NCBI GenBank assembly: GCA_902800625.1
Contig: CADCFG010000018.1
Coordinates: 1-64,000, forward strand
Direction: 5' to 3'
DNA from: an uncultured Eubacteriales bacterium
GTDB taxonomy: Bacteria > Bacillota > Clostridia > Christensenellales > Aristaeellaceae
Length of the DNA stretch: 64,000 nucleotides
The first letter of the stretch is position 1. Each line of letters starts with the position of its first letter. Positions 1 through 9,378 of the stretch are shown here, piece by piece. Below the pieces are notes generated by a model. The model was not told the DNA's origin and ran no database searches. It saw only the letters and a list, made by a program, of their open reading frames with translations. The position numbers and the translations under genes were made by a program.

Positions 1-1
1 A

Positions 2-64
2 TGCCAGACCGTCTATGCGCCTGCGAGGGCGCGGCTAGTATTCCAGGGCTTTGCCCGCATGTGA
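2..64 (+). CDS. Possible C-terminal end of an upstream gene (partial)
   Basis: Frame 2 is open from the window edge to a TGA at 62-64 and is followed within five bases by a hairpin that looks like a terminator. This is what the tail of a gene entering from the left would look like. Only about 20 residues are visible, so nothing can be said about function. The call rests on position relative to the hairpin and could be wrong. Confidence 0.3.
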   Translation, partial: CQTVYAPARARLVFQGFARM

Positions 65-68
65 AAAA

Positions 69-87
69 CCCCCGGCTGTGCCGGGGG
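69..87 (+). terminator. Hairpin, probable terminator of the upstream gene
   Basis: Eight-base-pair stem CCCCCGGC/GCCGGGGG with a TGT loop, followed by an AT-rich stretch (ATGATTATTTTG). It lies between the possible upstream gene end and the ribosome binding site of the gene at 128. Confidence 0.5.
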
Positions 88-127
88 ATGATTATTTTGA
101 ATCACCGAATGACCGGGAGGGAATGAC

Positions 128-2311
128 ATGAAAAAGTGGATCGCCATGCTGCTGGCGCTGGCGCTTTTGGCCTGCGGAGCGGGCATCGCGGAGGAGGCCG
201 TGGAGGTCTCCGACAAGGCGGCCATCGAGGCCGCGCTGAACCTTGATAACATGGATCAGGAGTGGACCTACAGCGAAGAGACCGACGCCTGGACGCTGTC
301 GGTGGTCACGGCGGTGACGAAGCCGGTGGTCGAGAGCGAGGAGGGCGTGAGCGTGTGCGTGCCCGGGGCGTATGTGACCGGCATCGACACCGACGGCGAC
401 GGCGCGGCGGATGTGACCGCGGAAGCTGCGTCCGGCGCGGTGAAGGGCGGCCTGGTCATCGATTGGGACGCCCGGATCACCAGCGAAAACGGCCAGGTCT
501 ACACCGCCGCCACCGCCCCGGTGATCCTGAACACCGGCGCGGCGGGCTACGGCAATTCCACCAGCACCCCCGCCGCCGCCACCTATGCCGCCCAGGGCTA
601 TGTCAACGTATCCTGCGGCAACCGGGGCAAGCAGGACAGCTATGTGGATGAAAACGGCAACACCGTCTACACCGGCGACGCGCCGTCCTGCCTGGCGGAC
701 CAGAAGGCGGCGACCCGCTTCGTGAAGTACAACATCCTGCTGAAGAACCTGCCCGGCAGCGTGGATTACTGGGTGTCCACCGGCGGCTCCGGCGGCGGCG
801 CCCATGCGGCCATGTTCGCGGCCACCTCCAACCATCCCGACTTCTACGACTACCAGATCGAGGTGGGCGCGGTGGGCGTCTACAAAAACGCCGACGGCAG
901 CTACTCGACCACCGTCACCATCGATGGCGAGGAGGTCGAGCTGTCCGACGGCGCCTGGGGCTGCGTGGCCTACAGCGCTATCACCTCCCTCTACGAGGCG
1001 GACATGGCCCTGGCCTTCGAATACACGCTGAACACCGGCTTCCGCTACAACACCGATTTCCAGCAGGCGCTGGCAAGCTGCCTGTCGGCGGAGTACATGG
1101 AATACATCAACGACCAGGCGCTGACCGTGGACGAGGCCGCCGTGGGCTTTGACCTGGATGGGGACGGCGCGCTTTCCAGCGAAATCGCCCTGACCATCGA
1201 GTATGACACGGAGAAGTACGCCGATACCAACGGCTATGGCGGCACGTACCTGGATTTGTACCTGGCAGAGCTGATCGAGAATTTGCAGTGGTACGTGGAC
1301 AGCCTGGGCTACGCCGAGGGCTGGACCTGGTTCGATGCCGACGGCAACGCCCTGTCCGACGAGGCGGTGGCCGCCATGACCGACGCCGACCGGGCGCTGG
1401 CCTTCATCGAGGGCCGCTACGCCAAGGGCGAGACGGGCCGCGGCGGCATGGGCCCCAGCGGCATGAACGGCCGGGCGGACTTCGGCGGCGGCAGGCCGGA
1501 CCTCGCGGACGGCGAGCGGCCTGACTTCGCAAACGGCGAAAAGCCCGACTTCGCGGGCGGCGAGGGCTTCCCCGGCGGCATGTCCGGCGACGAGATGGCA
1601 GTGGGCACCCCCGACGAGGGCTCCACCCAGGGCACGGGCAGCGGCACCGATTCCAGGAACTACGACAGCTACGATGCGCTGCTGGCGGCCTATGAGACGG
1701 ACGTGGAGGCCGTGGCCGCGGGCGACGCCTACGGCAACAGCCAGGTGGACCTGTACAACCCGCTGAACTACATCGGCGACGCCGACACCGAGGACCCGGC
1801 GTGGCTCCGCATCGTCTGCGGCGCGGTGGAGGGGGACATCTCCATGTTCAACTCGCTGAACATCCAGCTGGCCGCGCTGGATGCCGGGATCGACGCCGCC
1901 ATCGAATGGCAGTGGGACGGCGGCCACGTGCCCGGCGAGGTGCTGGGCGAGAGCCTGGCGCTGTGGGTGGACCGGATGTACGGCGAGTATGTGGACGGCG
2001 CGGCGGCGGTCGAAAAGGCCGAGGCCCAGCCCCAGGCCGCCAACGGCACCGCCGAGAGCCCCACCGGCACGGACCTGTCCGGCTGGGTGAGCCTGGACGA
2101 CGCGGGCAACGTGTGCTTCACGCTGGCGGACGGCATGGCCTATCGCACCAGCGGGGCCAGCAAGGCCGTGCCCGGGTTCGACGTGATCGACTACGGCCAG
2201 GAGGACTATGTGTTCGGTACCGCCGATGCCGACGCCCGCCACTGGAGTGAGTGGGTGCTTCGGGCGCTGGAGGAGAACCGGGAGGTCCTGGAGCCACTGT
2301 ACAATCAATGA
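128..2311 (+). CDS. Secreted esterase-like protein (tannase/alpha-beta hydrolase type)
   Basis: 727 residues. The N-terminus is a hydrophobic signal ending in LLAC-G (Cys16), which fits a lipoprotein signal. A nucleophile-elbow-like GGSGGG places a candidate catalytic Ser at 221. A late acidic stretch (FDVIDYGQ) followed by His705 in ARHWSEW could complete an Asp/His pair, as in tannase-like esterases. About residues 440-500 form a low-complexity insert rich in Gly/Asp/Phe (RPDF, KPDF motifs) that interrupts the hydrolase. A good Shine-Dalgarno (GGGAGGG, 117-122) precedes ATG 128. The order of motifs supports a secreted serine hydrolase. The substrate is unknown, and tannase is only the nearest family I recognise. 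Confidence 0.6.
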   Translation: MKKWIAMLLALALLACGAGIAEEAVEVSDKAAIEAALNLDNMDQEWTYSEETDAWTLSVVTAVTKPVVESEEGVSVCVPGAYVTGIDTDGDGAADVTAEAASGAVKGGLVIDWDARITSENGQVYTAATAPVILNTGAAGYGNSTSTPAAATYAAQGYVNVSCGNRGKQDSYVDENGNTVYTGDAPSCLADQKAATRFVKYNILLKNLPGSVDYWVSTGGSGGGAHAAMFAATSNHPDFYDYQIEVGAVGVYKNADGSYSTTVTIDGEEVELSDGAWGCVAYSAITSLYEADMALAFEYTLNTGFRYNTDFQQALASCLSAEYMEYINDQALTVDEAAVGFDLDGDGALSSEIALTIEYDTEKYADTNGYGGTYLDLYLAELIENLQWYVDSLGYAEGWTWFDADGNALSDEAVAAMTDADRALAFIEGRYAKGETGRGGMGPSGMNGRADFGGGRPDLADGERPDFANGEKPDFAGGEGFPGGMSGDEMAVGTPDEGSTQGTGSGTDSRNYDSYDALLAAYETDVEAVAAGDAYGNSQVDLYNPLNYIGDADTEDPAWLRIVCGAVEGDISMFNSLNIQLAALDAGIDAAIEWQWDGGHVPGEVLGESLALWVDRMYGEYVDGAAAVEKAEAQPQAANGTAESPTGTDLSGWVSLDDAGNVCFTLADGMAYRTSGASKAVPGFDVIDYGQEDYVFGTADADARHWSEWVLRALEENREVLEPLYNQ

Positions 2312-2319
2312 CCGCGCAA

Positions 2320-2340
2320 GGGGCGGCGCAACGCCGCCCC
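2320..2340 (+). terminator. GGGGCGGCG-CAA-CGCCGCCCC hairpin
   Basis: Perfect 9-bp stem with a CAA loop, nine bases after the stop of the esterase-like gene and followed by AAAAG. Near-identical hairpins recur at about 7062-7082, 7275-7295 and 14846-14868, so it is also a repeat (REP-like). The U-tract is poor, so termination is uncertain. Confidence 0.45.
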
Positions 2341-2487
2341 AAAAGCCTTCCCCCTTTGAAAATCGGGATGCCGCCGCAGCCGGTGGAGAATATAAGCCTT
2401 CCCCCATGGGGAAAGCTTTGGGAAGTGTCGCGCCAGTGGGGTGCTCCATATAGAAACGCCACATCTATCGCAGCTCCCCTCTCACAG

Positions 2488-2574
2488 GGCGGCCTGCGAC
2501 CAAAACCCTTGGGAACGAGCGGATGCGCGCAGGGTGCGCAGGAGCGAAGTTACGGGTTTTGCGTGCAGGCCGCC
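2488..2574 (-). repeat. Intergenic structured repeat, family B copy 2
   Basis: About 87 bp bounded by the terminal inverted repeat GGCGGCCTGC/GCAGGCCGCC. The interior has a second inverted repeat made of runs CAAAACCC/GGGTTTT. The same element is at 7137-7224 (opposite orientation) and 51511-51597. The downstream flank (2575-2640) carries the usual companion stretch CCGTTCCCCGGTTCC and a T-run. No coding potential is seen; it fills most of the 2312-2729 gap. Confidence 0.8.
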
Positions 2575-2667
2575 AAAAAACCCGTTCCCCGGTTCCTTTT
2601 CCGAAACAGTACTCGGACAGGAACCGAGGATCGCTTTTTTTGACCATCGGCATGTCGCTTTTCGCCC

Positions 2668-2696
2668 TTGTGTGGCCGGTAAAAATCTGCTATGAT
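2668..2696 (+). promoter_or_regulatory. Sigma-A-type promoter of the AEC permease gene
   Basis: TTGTGT (2668-2673), 17-bp spacer, TATGAT (2691-2696), 33 bases before the start codon of the permease gene. Confidence 0.65.
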
Positions 2697-2729
2697 ATTC
2701 CCAAACAACCAGAGTTATGAGGGATCATC

Positions 2730-3650
2730 ATGGAAGTCATCAGGACGATATTGCCGGTGGTGCTGATGCTGGGCATCGGCATGCTGTGCCGCAGGCGGAA
2801 GCTGATCTCCCGGGAGGGCGTGAACGCGCTGAAGGGCGTGGTGGTGAACATCGCGCTGCCGGCGGTGCTGCTGAACGCCTTTGCCACCACCCGCTACACG
2901 CTGATGGACGTGGCCGTGCCGCTGATGATGTTCAGCGTGTGCCTGGCGGCCTGGGCGCTGGGAAAGGTTGCGGCGCGGCTGTTTAAAATGCCGTCGCGGT
3001 TCGTGCCCTTCCTGACCACGGGCTTTGAGGCGGGCATGCTGGGCTACGCCCTTTTCAACATGCTCTACGGCTCCGCCCGCACGGCGGAGTTTGCCCGCAT
3101 CGACCTGGGCCAGGTGCTGTTTGTGTTCACGCTGTACAAGGTGCTGCTGGGCCTTTCCGGCAGGGAGCGGGCGGACTTCGGCGCGCTGGTGAAGGAGATG
3201 GCCTTCTCGCCGATCATCCTGGCCATCGCGGCGGGCGTGCTGCTGGGGGCCACGGGCCTCTATCGCGCCATGGAGCCCTCGGGCCTGGCCGGGGTGTTCG
3301 ACGCCTGCACGTCCTTCATCTCCGCCCCCACCAGCGCCATCATACTGCTCACCATCGGCTATGACCTGGTGCTCGCCGACATCCCCTGGGGCCAGACGCT
3401 GAAGGTGGCGGCGGTGCGGCTGGCGATCATGCTGGCGCTGCGGTTCGCGTTCCTGGCGGCGGTGAAGGCGCTGTGGCCGGAAGCGGAGCTGACCCAGGCG
3501 GTGAACGTGATGTTCATACTGCCGCCGCCCTTCGTGCTGCCCGTGTTTGCCGACGACGCCGACCAGCGGGTGTACGTGTCCTCGGCACTGTCCGTGTCCA
3601 CGCTCATCGCCATCGTGGGCTTTGGCGCGCTGGCGCTGACGGGCTGGTAA
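2730..3650 (+). CDS. AEC family (auxin efflux carrier-type) permease
   Basis: 306 residues, the usual size for bacterial AEC transporters, with about ten hydrophobic segments. Family landmarks are the opening segment LPVVLMLGIGML followed by a basic loop and NIALPAVLLNAF, and the late segment FILPPPFVLPVFA, which corresponds to the conserved second-half crossing region. AEC members export or import organic anions such as malate or amino-acid-like compounds; the substrate cannot be read from sequence. Its own promoter and flanking gaps indicate a monocistronic gene. The Shine-Dalgarno GAGGG lies ahead of ATG 2730. Confidence 0.85.
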   Translation: MEVIRTILPVVLMLGIGMLCRRRKLISREGVNALKGVVVNIALPAVLLNAFATTRYTLMDVAVPLMMFSVCLAAWALGKVAARLFKMPSRFVPFLTTGFEAGMLGYALFNMLYGSARTAEFARIDLGQVLFVFTLYKVLLGLSGRERADFGALVKEMAFSPIILAIAAGVLLGATGLYRAMEPSGLAGVFDACTSFISAPTSAIILLTIGYDLVLADIPWGQTLKVAAVRLAIMLALRFAFLAAVKALWPEAELTQAVNVMFILPPPFVLPVFADDADQRVYVSSALSVSTLIAIVGFGALALTGW

Positions 3651-3702
3651 TACACCTCTCAGGAAAGTTCAACGACATATGAGGATAGATCAATTTCCCC
3701 GG

Positions 3703-3731
3703 TTGCCAATGCCGCGCAAAGGCATTATAAT
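3703..3731 (+). promoter_or_regulatory. Sigma-A-type promoter of the beta-helix/dehydrogenase unit
   Basis: TTGCCA (3703-3708), 17-bp spacer, TATAAT (3726-3731), 39 bases before ATG 3771. Confidence 0.7.
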
Positions 3732-3770
3732 ACATTCAGTAAATTGATATAAGGACAGGAGGACAGCCCC

Positions 3771-5759
3771 ATGATCTACTACGTCAACATCAACGCTTCC
3801 CGGGACGGCGACGGCTCCAAGGCCATGCCCTTCAAGCACATCGACGACGCGGCCCGCATCGCCGTGGCGGGGGACGAAATCGTCGTCGCCCCCGGCGTGT
3901 ACCGCGAGAAGGTGACGCCCCGGAACGCCGGCCGGGAGGATGCGCGCATCGTCTACCGCTCCGAGCAGCCCCTGGGCGCGGTGATCACCGGTGCAGAGGT
4001 GCTGACCGGCTGGAAGAAGTTCAAGGGCAGCGTGTGGGTGAACCGGGTGGACAACGGCGTGTTCGGGAACTACAACCCCTATACCACCATGGTCTGCGGC
4101 GACTGGTACTTCGCCCCCGCCGTGCGCCACACCGGCGCGGTGTTCCTCAACGACAACATGATGTATGAGACCGTGACGCTGGAGGAGTGCGAGAAGGCCG
4201 AGGCCGATCCCTGCGCCTTCGACGCCGAGCTGTCCACCTGGAAGTGGTACACCGAGCAGGACGGTAATCAGACCGTGATCTACGCCAACTTCAAGGACCT
4301 GGACCCCAACGCCCAGAAGGTGGAGATCACCGTGCGCCGCAACTGCTTCATGCCGGATGAGAACGGCATCGGCTACATCACCGTGTCCGGCTTCAATATC
4401 AACAAGGGCGCCACCACCTGGGCCCCGCCCGCCGCCTACCAGGACGGCCTGATCGGCCCGCACTGGTCCAGGGGCTGGATCATCGAGGACTGCGAGATCT
4501 GGGGTGGCAAGTGCTGCGGCATATCCCTGGGCAAGTACTACGACCCGGAAAACGACATGTACTTCTTCCACAAGCGGGTGAAGAGCCCCACCCAGATGGA
4601 GCGCGACGCCGTGTGTCGAGGCCAGTACCACGGCTGGCTGAAGGAGAAGGTGGGCAGCCACATCGTGCGCCGCTGCCACATCCACCACTGCGAGCAGACC
4701 GGCATCGTTGGCCGCATGGGCGCGGTGTTCTCCACCATTGAGGACTGCCACATCCACCACGTCTGCAACAGCCAGCAGCTGGGCGGCGCGGAGACGGCGG
4801 GCATCAAGCTGCACGCCGGCATCGACGTGACCATCCGCCGCAACCACATCCACCACTGCATCATGGGCGTGTGGCTGGATTGGGAGGCCCAGGGCGCACG
4901 GGTGAGCCAGAACCTGTTCCACGACAACCAGCGGCCCGAGGGCGTGCCCCAGGCCCAGGGCGCGATGTTCAACTGCGACGTGTTCATCGAGGTGGGCCAC
5001 GGCCCCACGCTGGTGGACAACAACGTGATGCTGTCGAAGGTCTCGCTGGTCATCCCCAGCCAGGGCATCGGCTGCGTGCACAACCTGATGTGCGGCTCCT
5101 TCGGCCTGATCAATTCCGGCGTGGACAGCATCGTCAACGGCCAGCGCGAGCCCCGCTATACGCCCTACCACATCCGCCATCGCACGGAGGTGGCCGGGTT
5201 CATGACCATATTGCACGGCGACGACCGCATCTACAACAACATCTTCGTGCAGGCCCGTCCCGTGACCGACGCCACCATCGGCCCGGACACCGCTGACTGC
5301 CAGGTGGTGGGCACCGCGCCGTTCGACATCTTCCCGTCCTACGAGGAGTGGCACGCGCCCTTCGAGCCCGGTGCGCACCCGGACATGGGCGGCCTGGGCA
5401 CGGCCCACTTCGGCCACCTGCCTGTGTGGGTGAGCGGCAACGCCTACCTGGGCGGCGCGTCCGTCAGTAAACACGAGAAGCACGGCTATGTGGACGAGCA
5501 GGCAAAGGTGACCGTGGAGCTGGCGGAGAAGGACGGCAGGCCCGTGCTCGTGACCAACGTGTACGACCTGTTGGGCGACTTCACCGACGGCATCATCACC
5601 AGCGACATCCTGGGCTGTGCCTTCGAGCCGGAGCAGCGCTTCGAGAACCCCGACGGCACCGGGATCATCTTCAACCGGGACTACTTCGGCGACGTGCGCG
5701 GTCTGGACACCCTGCCCGGGCCGTTCGCCGCGGCCTGCGGCGAGAAGGCGCTGTGGTAA
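3771..5759 (+). CDS. Right-handed parallel beta-helix protein, probable carbohydrate-active enzyme
   Basis: 662 residues with no signal peptide, so probably cytoplasmic. The start (YYVNINASRDGDGSKAMPF, then PGVYREKVTP) is the DUF1565-like opening typical of beta-helix glycosidases and lyases. The centre (about 240-460) has the repeating turns expected of a parallel beta-helix (IIEDCEIWGG, IVRRCHIHHC, TIEDCHIHHV, TIRRNHIHHC), with many His residues on one face. The C-terminal third has no motif I recognise. The architecture resembles GH141-like and related families acting on plant or host glycans, but the catalytic residues are not identifiable by eye. The dehydrogenase 67 bases downstream may process the product. 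Confidence 0.7.
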   Translation: MIYYVNINASRDGDGSKAMPFKHIDDAARIAVAGDEIVVAPGVYREKVTPRNAGREDARIVYRSEQPLGAVITGAEVLTGWKKFKGSVWVNRVDNGVFGNYNPYTTMVCGDWYFAPAVRHTGAVFLNDNMMYETVTLEECEKAEADPCAFDAELSTWKWYTEQDGNQTVIYANFKDLDPNAQKVEITVRRNCFMPDENGIGYITVSGFNINKGATTWAPPAAYQDGLIGPHWSRGWIIEDCEIWGGKCCGISLGKYYDPENDMYFFHKRVKSPTQMERDAVCRGQYHGWLKEKVGSHIVRRCHIHHCEQTGIVGRMGAVFSTIEDCHIHHVCNSQQLGGAETAGIKLHAGIDVTIRRNHIHHCIMGVWLDWEAQGARVSQNLFHDNQRPEGVPQAQGAMFNCDVFIEVGHGPTLVDNNVMLSKVSLVIPSQGIGCVHNLMCGSFGLINSGVDSIVNGQREPRYTPYHIRHRTEVAGFMTILHGDDRIYNNIFVQARPVTDATIGPDTADCQVVGTAPFDIFPSYEEWHAPFEPGAHPDMGGLGTAHFGHLPVWVSGNAYLGGASVSKHEKHGYVDEQAKVTVELAEKDGRPVLVTNVYDLLGDFTDGIITSDILGCAFEPEQRFENPDGTGIIFNRDYFGDVRGLDTLPGPFAAACGEKALW

Positions 5760-5772
5760 ATGACATAGAACA

Positions 5773-5799
5773 GCAGGGGCGCCGCCGAGGCGCCCCTGC
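5773..5799 (+). terminator. Hairpin between the beta-helix and dehydrogenase genes
   Basis: 11-bp stem GCAGGGGCGCC/GGCGCCCCTGC with a 5-base loop, followed only by CTGTTGACC. With a weak U-tract it may act as a partial terminator or 3'-end stabiliser inside the two-gene unit. Confidence 0.45.
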
Positions 5800-5826
5800 C
5801 TGTTGACCTGCCAAGGGAGGAATTCC

Positions 5827-6783
5827 ATGCCAAACCTGCTTGTGGACATCGCCGAGCTCACCCGGTCGCAGCGGGACAGGATCGCCGCCGCCGCGGGCGC
5901 GCGGGGCTGGGAGGCGAATTTCGCCTCCGGCGAGGCGTCGCGGTTCCTGGCCGTGAACGCGGAGGTCATCTTCTGCCAGAACCCGGCGCTTCTGAAGGCC
6001 GCGGAGCATCTGAAGTGGCTGAACGTGCCCAGCGCGGGGGCGGAGCAGTACCTGGATGCGGCGCTGTACGCCAATCCCGGCGCGGTGCTGACCAACTCCG
6101 CCGGGGCCTACGGCGTGACCATCGCCGAGCACATCGTGATGGTGACGCTGGAGCTGATGCGCCGCCAGGGGGAGTACAACCAGGTGGTGGCCCGGCGCGG
6201 CTGGCTGCGCACGCTGCCCATACGCTCCATCCGGGGCAGCCGGGTGACCCTCCTGGGCACCGGGGACATCGGGCGAACGGCGGCTTCGCGGCTGCGGGGC
6301 TTCGAGCCGGCCTGCATCACAGGCGTCAACACCACCGGGCACCCGGCGGAGGGCTTCGACAAGGTACTGCCGCTGTCGGCGCTGGACGGGATCCTGCCGG
6401 AGACGGACGTGCTGGTGCTGGCCCTGCCGGGGACGGCGCGGACCGCGGGCCTGATGGACGCCCGGCGGCTGGCGCTTCTGCCCAGGGACGCGTTTCTCGT
6501 GAACGTGGGCCGGGGCAGCGCCGTCGACCAGGCGTCGCTCGTTCGGCTGATGAAGGGCGGCCGCCTGTCCGGCGCGGCGCTGGATGTGTTCGAGGAAGAG
6601 CCCATTCCGAAGGAAGACCCCGTCTGGGACTGCCCGCGGCTGCTGGTCACGCCCCACGTGGCCGGGAACATGACGCTGGGCTACACGCTGGACAGGATCG
6701 TGGAGCTGTTCCTGGAGAATTTTGACCGGTATTGCGACGGCAGGCCGCTCATGCGGGTGGTCGCGCGCGAAAAGGGATATTGA
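5827..6783 (+). CDS. D-2-hydroxyacid dehydrogenase family protein
   Basis: 318 residues. NAD-binding motif LLGTGDIGRTAA (about 142-153) is followed by the family signature region: NVGRGSAVD with the active-site Arg, the Glu in EEEPIPKEDPVW, and the catalytic His in VTPHVAG. The order Arg-Glu-His is that of the formate/glycerate dehydrogenase superfamily. These enzymes reduce 2-oxoacids with NAD(P)H in the cytoplasm. ATG 5827 is preferred because AAGGGAGG lies eight bases upstream. It probably shares the promoter of the beta-helix gene, which hints at a sugar-acid substrate, but specificity is unknown. Confidence 0.85.
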   Translation: MPNLLVDIAELTRSQRDRIAAAAGARGWEANFASGEASRFLAVNAEVIFCQNPALLKAAEHLKWLNVPSAGAEQYLDAALYANPGAVLTNSAGAYGVTIAEHIVMVTLELMRRQGEYNQVVARRGWLRTLPIRSIRGSRVTLLGTGDIGRTAASRLRGFEPACITGVNTTGHPAEGFDKVLPLSALDGILPETDVLVLALPGTARTAGLMDARRLALLPRDAFLVNVGRGSAVDQASLVRLMKGGRLSGAALDVFEEEPIPKEDPVWDCPRLLVTPHVAGNMTLGYTLDRIVELFLENFDRYCDGRPLMRVVAREKGY

Positions 6784-6793
6784 AATAGGACAG

Positions 6794-6830
6794 GGCGCCC
6801 CGCCAATAGATTTCATTGGCGGGGCGCCTT
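6794..6830 (+). terminator. Intrinsic terminator after the dehydrogenase gene
   Basis: Perfect 14-bp stem, left arm 6794-6807 and right arm 6815-6828, 7-base loop, then TTATT. It starts 10 bases after the stop codon. Confidence 0.8.
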
Positions 6831-6923
6831 ATTGGGGCCCGATGGGCGGACCGCCGAAAAAACGCTCCCCGGTTCCCGGTTGGATATGGTTTCCAGAAGG
6901 GAATCGGGGAACGGCTCTTTTTA

Positions 6924-7010
6924 GCGGCCTGCGCTCGCTGTTCAGTGAAGCTTCGCGTTCGGCACCCTGCGCCGAGCCGCTCGCTTCAATTCACGACTCG
7001 GCAGGCCGCC
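6924..7010 (+). repeat. Intergenic structured repeat, family A copy 1
   Basis: About 87 bp bounded by GCGGCCTGC/GCAGGCCGC. It has nested inner inverted repeats (GTGAAGC/GCTTCA and CGGC/GCCG), so either strand could fold into one long hairpin. It is preceded by a companion hairpin (6855-6920, CTCCCCGGTTCCC/GGAATCGGGGAAC-like arms) and a T-run. Other copies are at 15159, 54750 and 59408. Confidence 0.85.
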
Positions 7011-7095
7011 GCTGCATAGGAGTGCAGCGAGAAATGTATCATTTCTGCCTGAGGACCTTGTAGGGGCGGCGTTGCGCCGCCCGCCCTTGCCTTTC
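7011..7095 (+). repeat. Direct repeat, first copy
   Basis: An 85-bp stretch that begins GCTGCATAGGAGTGCAGCG and ends in the GGGGCGGCG-TTG-CGCCGCCC hairpin. It recurs almost unchanged 213 bp downstream (7224-7308), with only two substitutions noticed. The pair brackets repeat B copy 1 and suggests local duplication of an A/B cassette. Confidence 0.8.
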
Positions 7096-7136
7096 CGAAA
7101 CAGTTTCCGGAGAGGACCCGAGGAACGGCTCTTTTT

Positions 7137-7224
7137 GGCGGCCTGCACAAAAACCCGTAACTTCGCGCCTCCGCACGTTGCGCGGAGGCTGCTCGTTCCC
7201 AAGGGTTTTTGGTTGCAGGCCGCC
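7137..7224 (+). repeat. Intergenic structured repeat, family B copy 1
   Basis: 88 bp with the terminal inverted repeat GGCGGCCTGC/GCAGGCCGCC, an inner pair AAAAACCC/GGGTTTTT and a central pair GCCTCCGC/GCGGAGGC. It is oriented opposite to copies 2 and 3. It sits between two genes that converge (dehydrogenase and mnmG). Confidence 0.85.
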
Positions 7225-7308
7225 GCTGCATAGGGGTGCAGCGAGAAATGTATCATTTCTGCCTGAGGACCTTGTAGGGGCGGCGTTGCGCCGCCCGCCC
7301 TTGCCTTC
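7224..7308 (+). repeat. Direct repeat, second copy
   Basis: Second copy of the 85-bp unit at 7011-7095, starting GCTGCATAGGGGTGCAGCG and ending with the same GC hairpin and CCCTTGCCTT. Confidence 0.8.
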
Positions 7309-7314
7309 CCATTC

Positions 7315-7443
7315 AGGGACATCGAGCGCCCGGAAAAATGTCCAATGGACATTTTTCAGCAAGATGGGGCCGAAGGCCCGCGGCAGGTGGATTTCGGTGA
7401 AAATGCCTGCATTTTCGCCGAAAGATGGAAGAGGTCTTCATCT
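7315..7443 (+). repeat. Intergenic repeat, family C copy 1
   Basis: About 129 bp containing the palindrome GAAAAATGTCC-AAT-GGACATTTTTC, then GATGGGG, a hairpin GGCCGAAGGCC, CGGCAGGTGG and GAGGTCTTCATC. A second copy is at 61741-61858. It abuts the mnmG stop codon; its own hairpin with A/T runs on both sides could serve as a bidirectional terminator. Confidence 0.75.
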
Positions 7444-9246
7444 TTATTCCCCGCTCCCCCTCGCCCGCAGCCAGATCATCAGCACGGTCACGTCGCCGGG
7501 GTTGATGCCGGGGATGCGGCTGGCCTGGCCCAGGGAGGCGGGGCGCTGGGCGTGAAGCTTCTGCCGGGCCTCGATGCGCAGCCCGGACATGTTCAGGTAG
7601 TCCGCGTCCGGGGGCAGGGGGGTGTCCTCCATGGCCAGGAAGCGCTGGCGGTCGGCCTGCTGGCGGGCCAGGTAGCCCTCGTACTTCGCGTCGATCTCCA
7701 GCTGCTCGCGCACGTCGGCGGGATAGTCGGCAAGCTCCGGGTGCTCAGCGCGCAGGCCGGCGTAGGTGGCCTCCGGGTGGCGCAGCTTTTCCGTCAGCTT
7801 CATCCTGTCGAGAACCTGCCGGCCCTCCTCCGTCAGGCGCTTTTTTTCCAGCATCTTTTGATAGCGCGCCTCGCTGACCAGCCCCGCCGCGTAGCCCTTT
7901 TCGGTGAGCCGCAGATCCGCGTTGTCCTGGCGCAGCAGCAGCCGGTACTCGGCGCGGCTGGTCATCATGCGGTAGGGCTCGTCCACGCCCTTGGTGATCA
8001 GATCGTCCACCAGCACGCCGATGTAGGCGTCCGCCCGGGTGAGCAGCAGCGGCGGCTTCCCCTGCAGCCACAGCGCGGCGTTCACGCCCGCGTACAGCCC
8101 CTGGGCGGCGGCCTCCTCGTAGCCGGAGGTGCCGTTGATCTGCCCGGCGCAGTAGAGCCCCTCCACCTGCCGCGCGGCGAAGGTGTTGGTCAGCTGGGTG
8201 GGGTCGATGCAGTCGTACTCGATGGCGTAGGCCAGCCGCAGAAGCCGCGCGCGCTCCAGCCCGGGAATGGAGGCGTAGATCTCCCGCTGCACGTCCTCCG
8301 GCATGCTGGTGGACATGCCCTGGGCATACCATTCCACGGTGTTCAGCCCCTCCGGCTCCATGAAGATGGGGTGCCGGTCCTTGTCCTTGAAGCGCACCAC
8401 CTTGTCCTCGATGGAGGGGCAGTAGCGCGCGCCGGTGCCGTGGATCGTGCCGGAATACATGGGCGCGCGGTGCAGGTTCTGAAGGATGATCTCATGCGTC
8501 CGCGGCGTGGTGTAGGTGAGAAAGCACATGGCTTTGTTTTTGAGCGCCGCCGGGTCGGTCATGAAGGAGAAGGGCACGATGGGCTCGTCGCCGTACTGGG
8601 GTTCCATTTTGGAAAAGTCGATGGTCCTGCCGTCCAGCCGCGCGGGGGTGCCCGTCTTGAAGCGGCGGATGGAGAAGCCCAGGTCGATCAAATTCTGCGT
8701 CAGGGCGTTGGCTGCCAGCAGGCCCTGGGGCCCGCCGTTCCAGGAGCACTCGCCGATGATGATGCGGCTGCTCAGGTACACGCCGCAGCACGCCACCACG
8801 GCCCGGCAGGCCACCCGGCCGCCGGTGGTGGTCTCCACGCCCGCCACCCGGCCGCCTTCGACGATGATTCTGCTGACCTCCGCCTGGCGCAGGACGAGGT
8901 TTTCGCAGTCGTCCACGGCCCTTCTCATGCGCAGCTGGTAGGCCTTCTTGTCCGCCTGGGCGCGCAGAGAGTGCACCGCCGGGCCCTTGCGGGTGTTCAG
9001 CATCCGGGACTGTATGAACACGTCGTCGATGGCCCTTCCCATCTCGCCGCCCAGGGCGTCCAGCTCCCGCACCAGGTGGCCCTTGGCGGTGCCGCCGATG
9101 GAGGGGTTGCAGGGCATCATGGCCAGCGCGTCCAAATTCAGCGTGGTGAGCAGCGTGCTCAGGCCCATGCGCGCGCAGGCCAGCGCCGCCTCGCACCCCG
9201 CGTGGCCCGCGCCGATCACGACGACGTCGAAGATGTCGGTTGTCAT
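7444..9246 (-). CDS. mnmG: tRNA uridine-5-carboxymethylaminomethyl(34) synthesis enzyme MnmG
   Basis: 600 residues, a little shorter than the usual 620-630. FAD-binding motif [13 protein letters not shown] is at the N-terminus. The signatures [25 protein letters not shown], in two parts, and [20 protein letters not shown] identify MnmG, as do the C-terminal [16 protein letters not shown] and the helical tail. With MnmE it installs the cmnm5 modification at wobble U34 in the cytoplasm. The start at 9246 is chosen because GAGGTGATTCC precedes it and the FAD motif then sits at residues 8-20. No mnmE, rsmG or parA-like neighbour is seen, so the common mnmE-mnmG-rsmG cluster is not present here. 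It is transcribed away from alaS. Confidence 0.95.
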   Translation of the reverse strand: MTTDIFDVVVIGAGHAGCEAALACARMGLSTLLTTLNLDALAMMPCNPSIGGTAKGHLVRELDALGGEMGRAIDDVFIQSRMLNTRKGPAVHSLRAQADKKAYQLRMRRAVDDCENLVLRQAEVSRIIVEGGRVAGVETTTGGRVACRAVVACCGVYLSSRIIIGECSWNGGPQGLLAANALTQNLIDLGFSIRRFKTGTPARLDGRTIDFSKMEPQYGDEPIVPFSFMTDPAALKNKAMCFLTYTTPRTHEIILQNLHRAPMYSGTIHGTGARYCPSIEDKVVRFKDKDRHPIFMEPEGLNTVEWYAQGMSTSMPEDVQREIYASIPGLERARLLRLAYAIEYDCIDPTQLTNTFAARQVEGLYCAGQINGTSGYEEAAAQGLYAGVNAALWLQGKPPLLLTRADAYIGVLVDDLITKGVDEPYRMMTSRAEYRLLLRQDNADLRLTEKGYAAGLVSEARYQKMLEKKRLTEEGRQVLDRMKLTEKLRHPEATYAGLRAEHPELADYPADVREQLEIDAKYEGYLARQQADRQRFLAMEDTPLPPDADYLNMSGLRIEARQKLHAQRPASLGQASRIPGINPGDVTVLMIWLRARGSGE

Positions 9247-9378
9247 GGAATCACCTCGGGGGATATTATACACGAGGAAGGGGAGGGTTCGCAAGGGGGG
9301 GATCAGGCAATGGGCGACAGGGATAGTGGCTGGGAGATTGGGAGCCCGGGGCGTCCTACGCTGGAGATTTTTGCTCCC

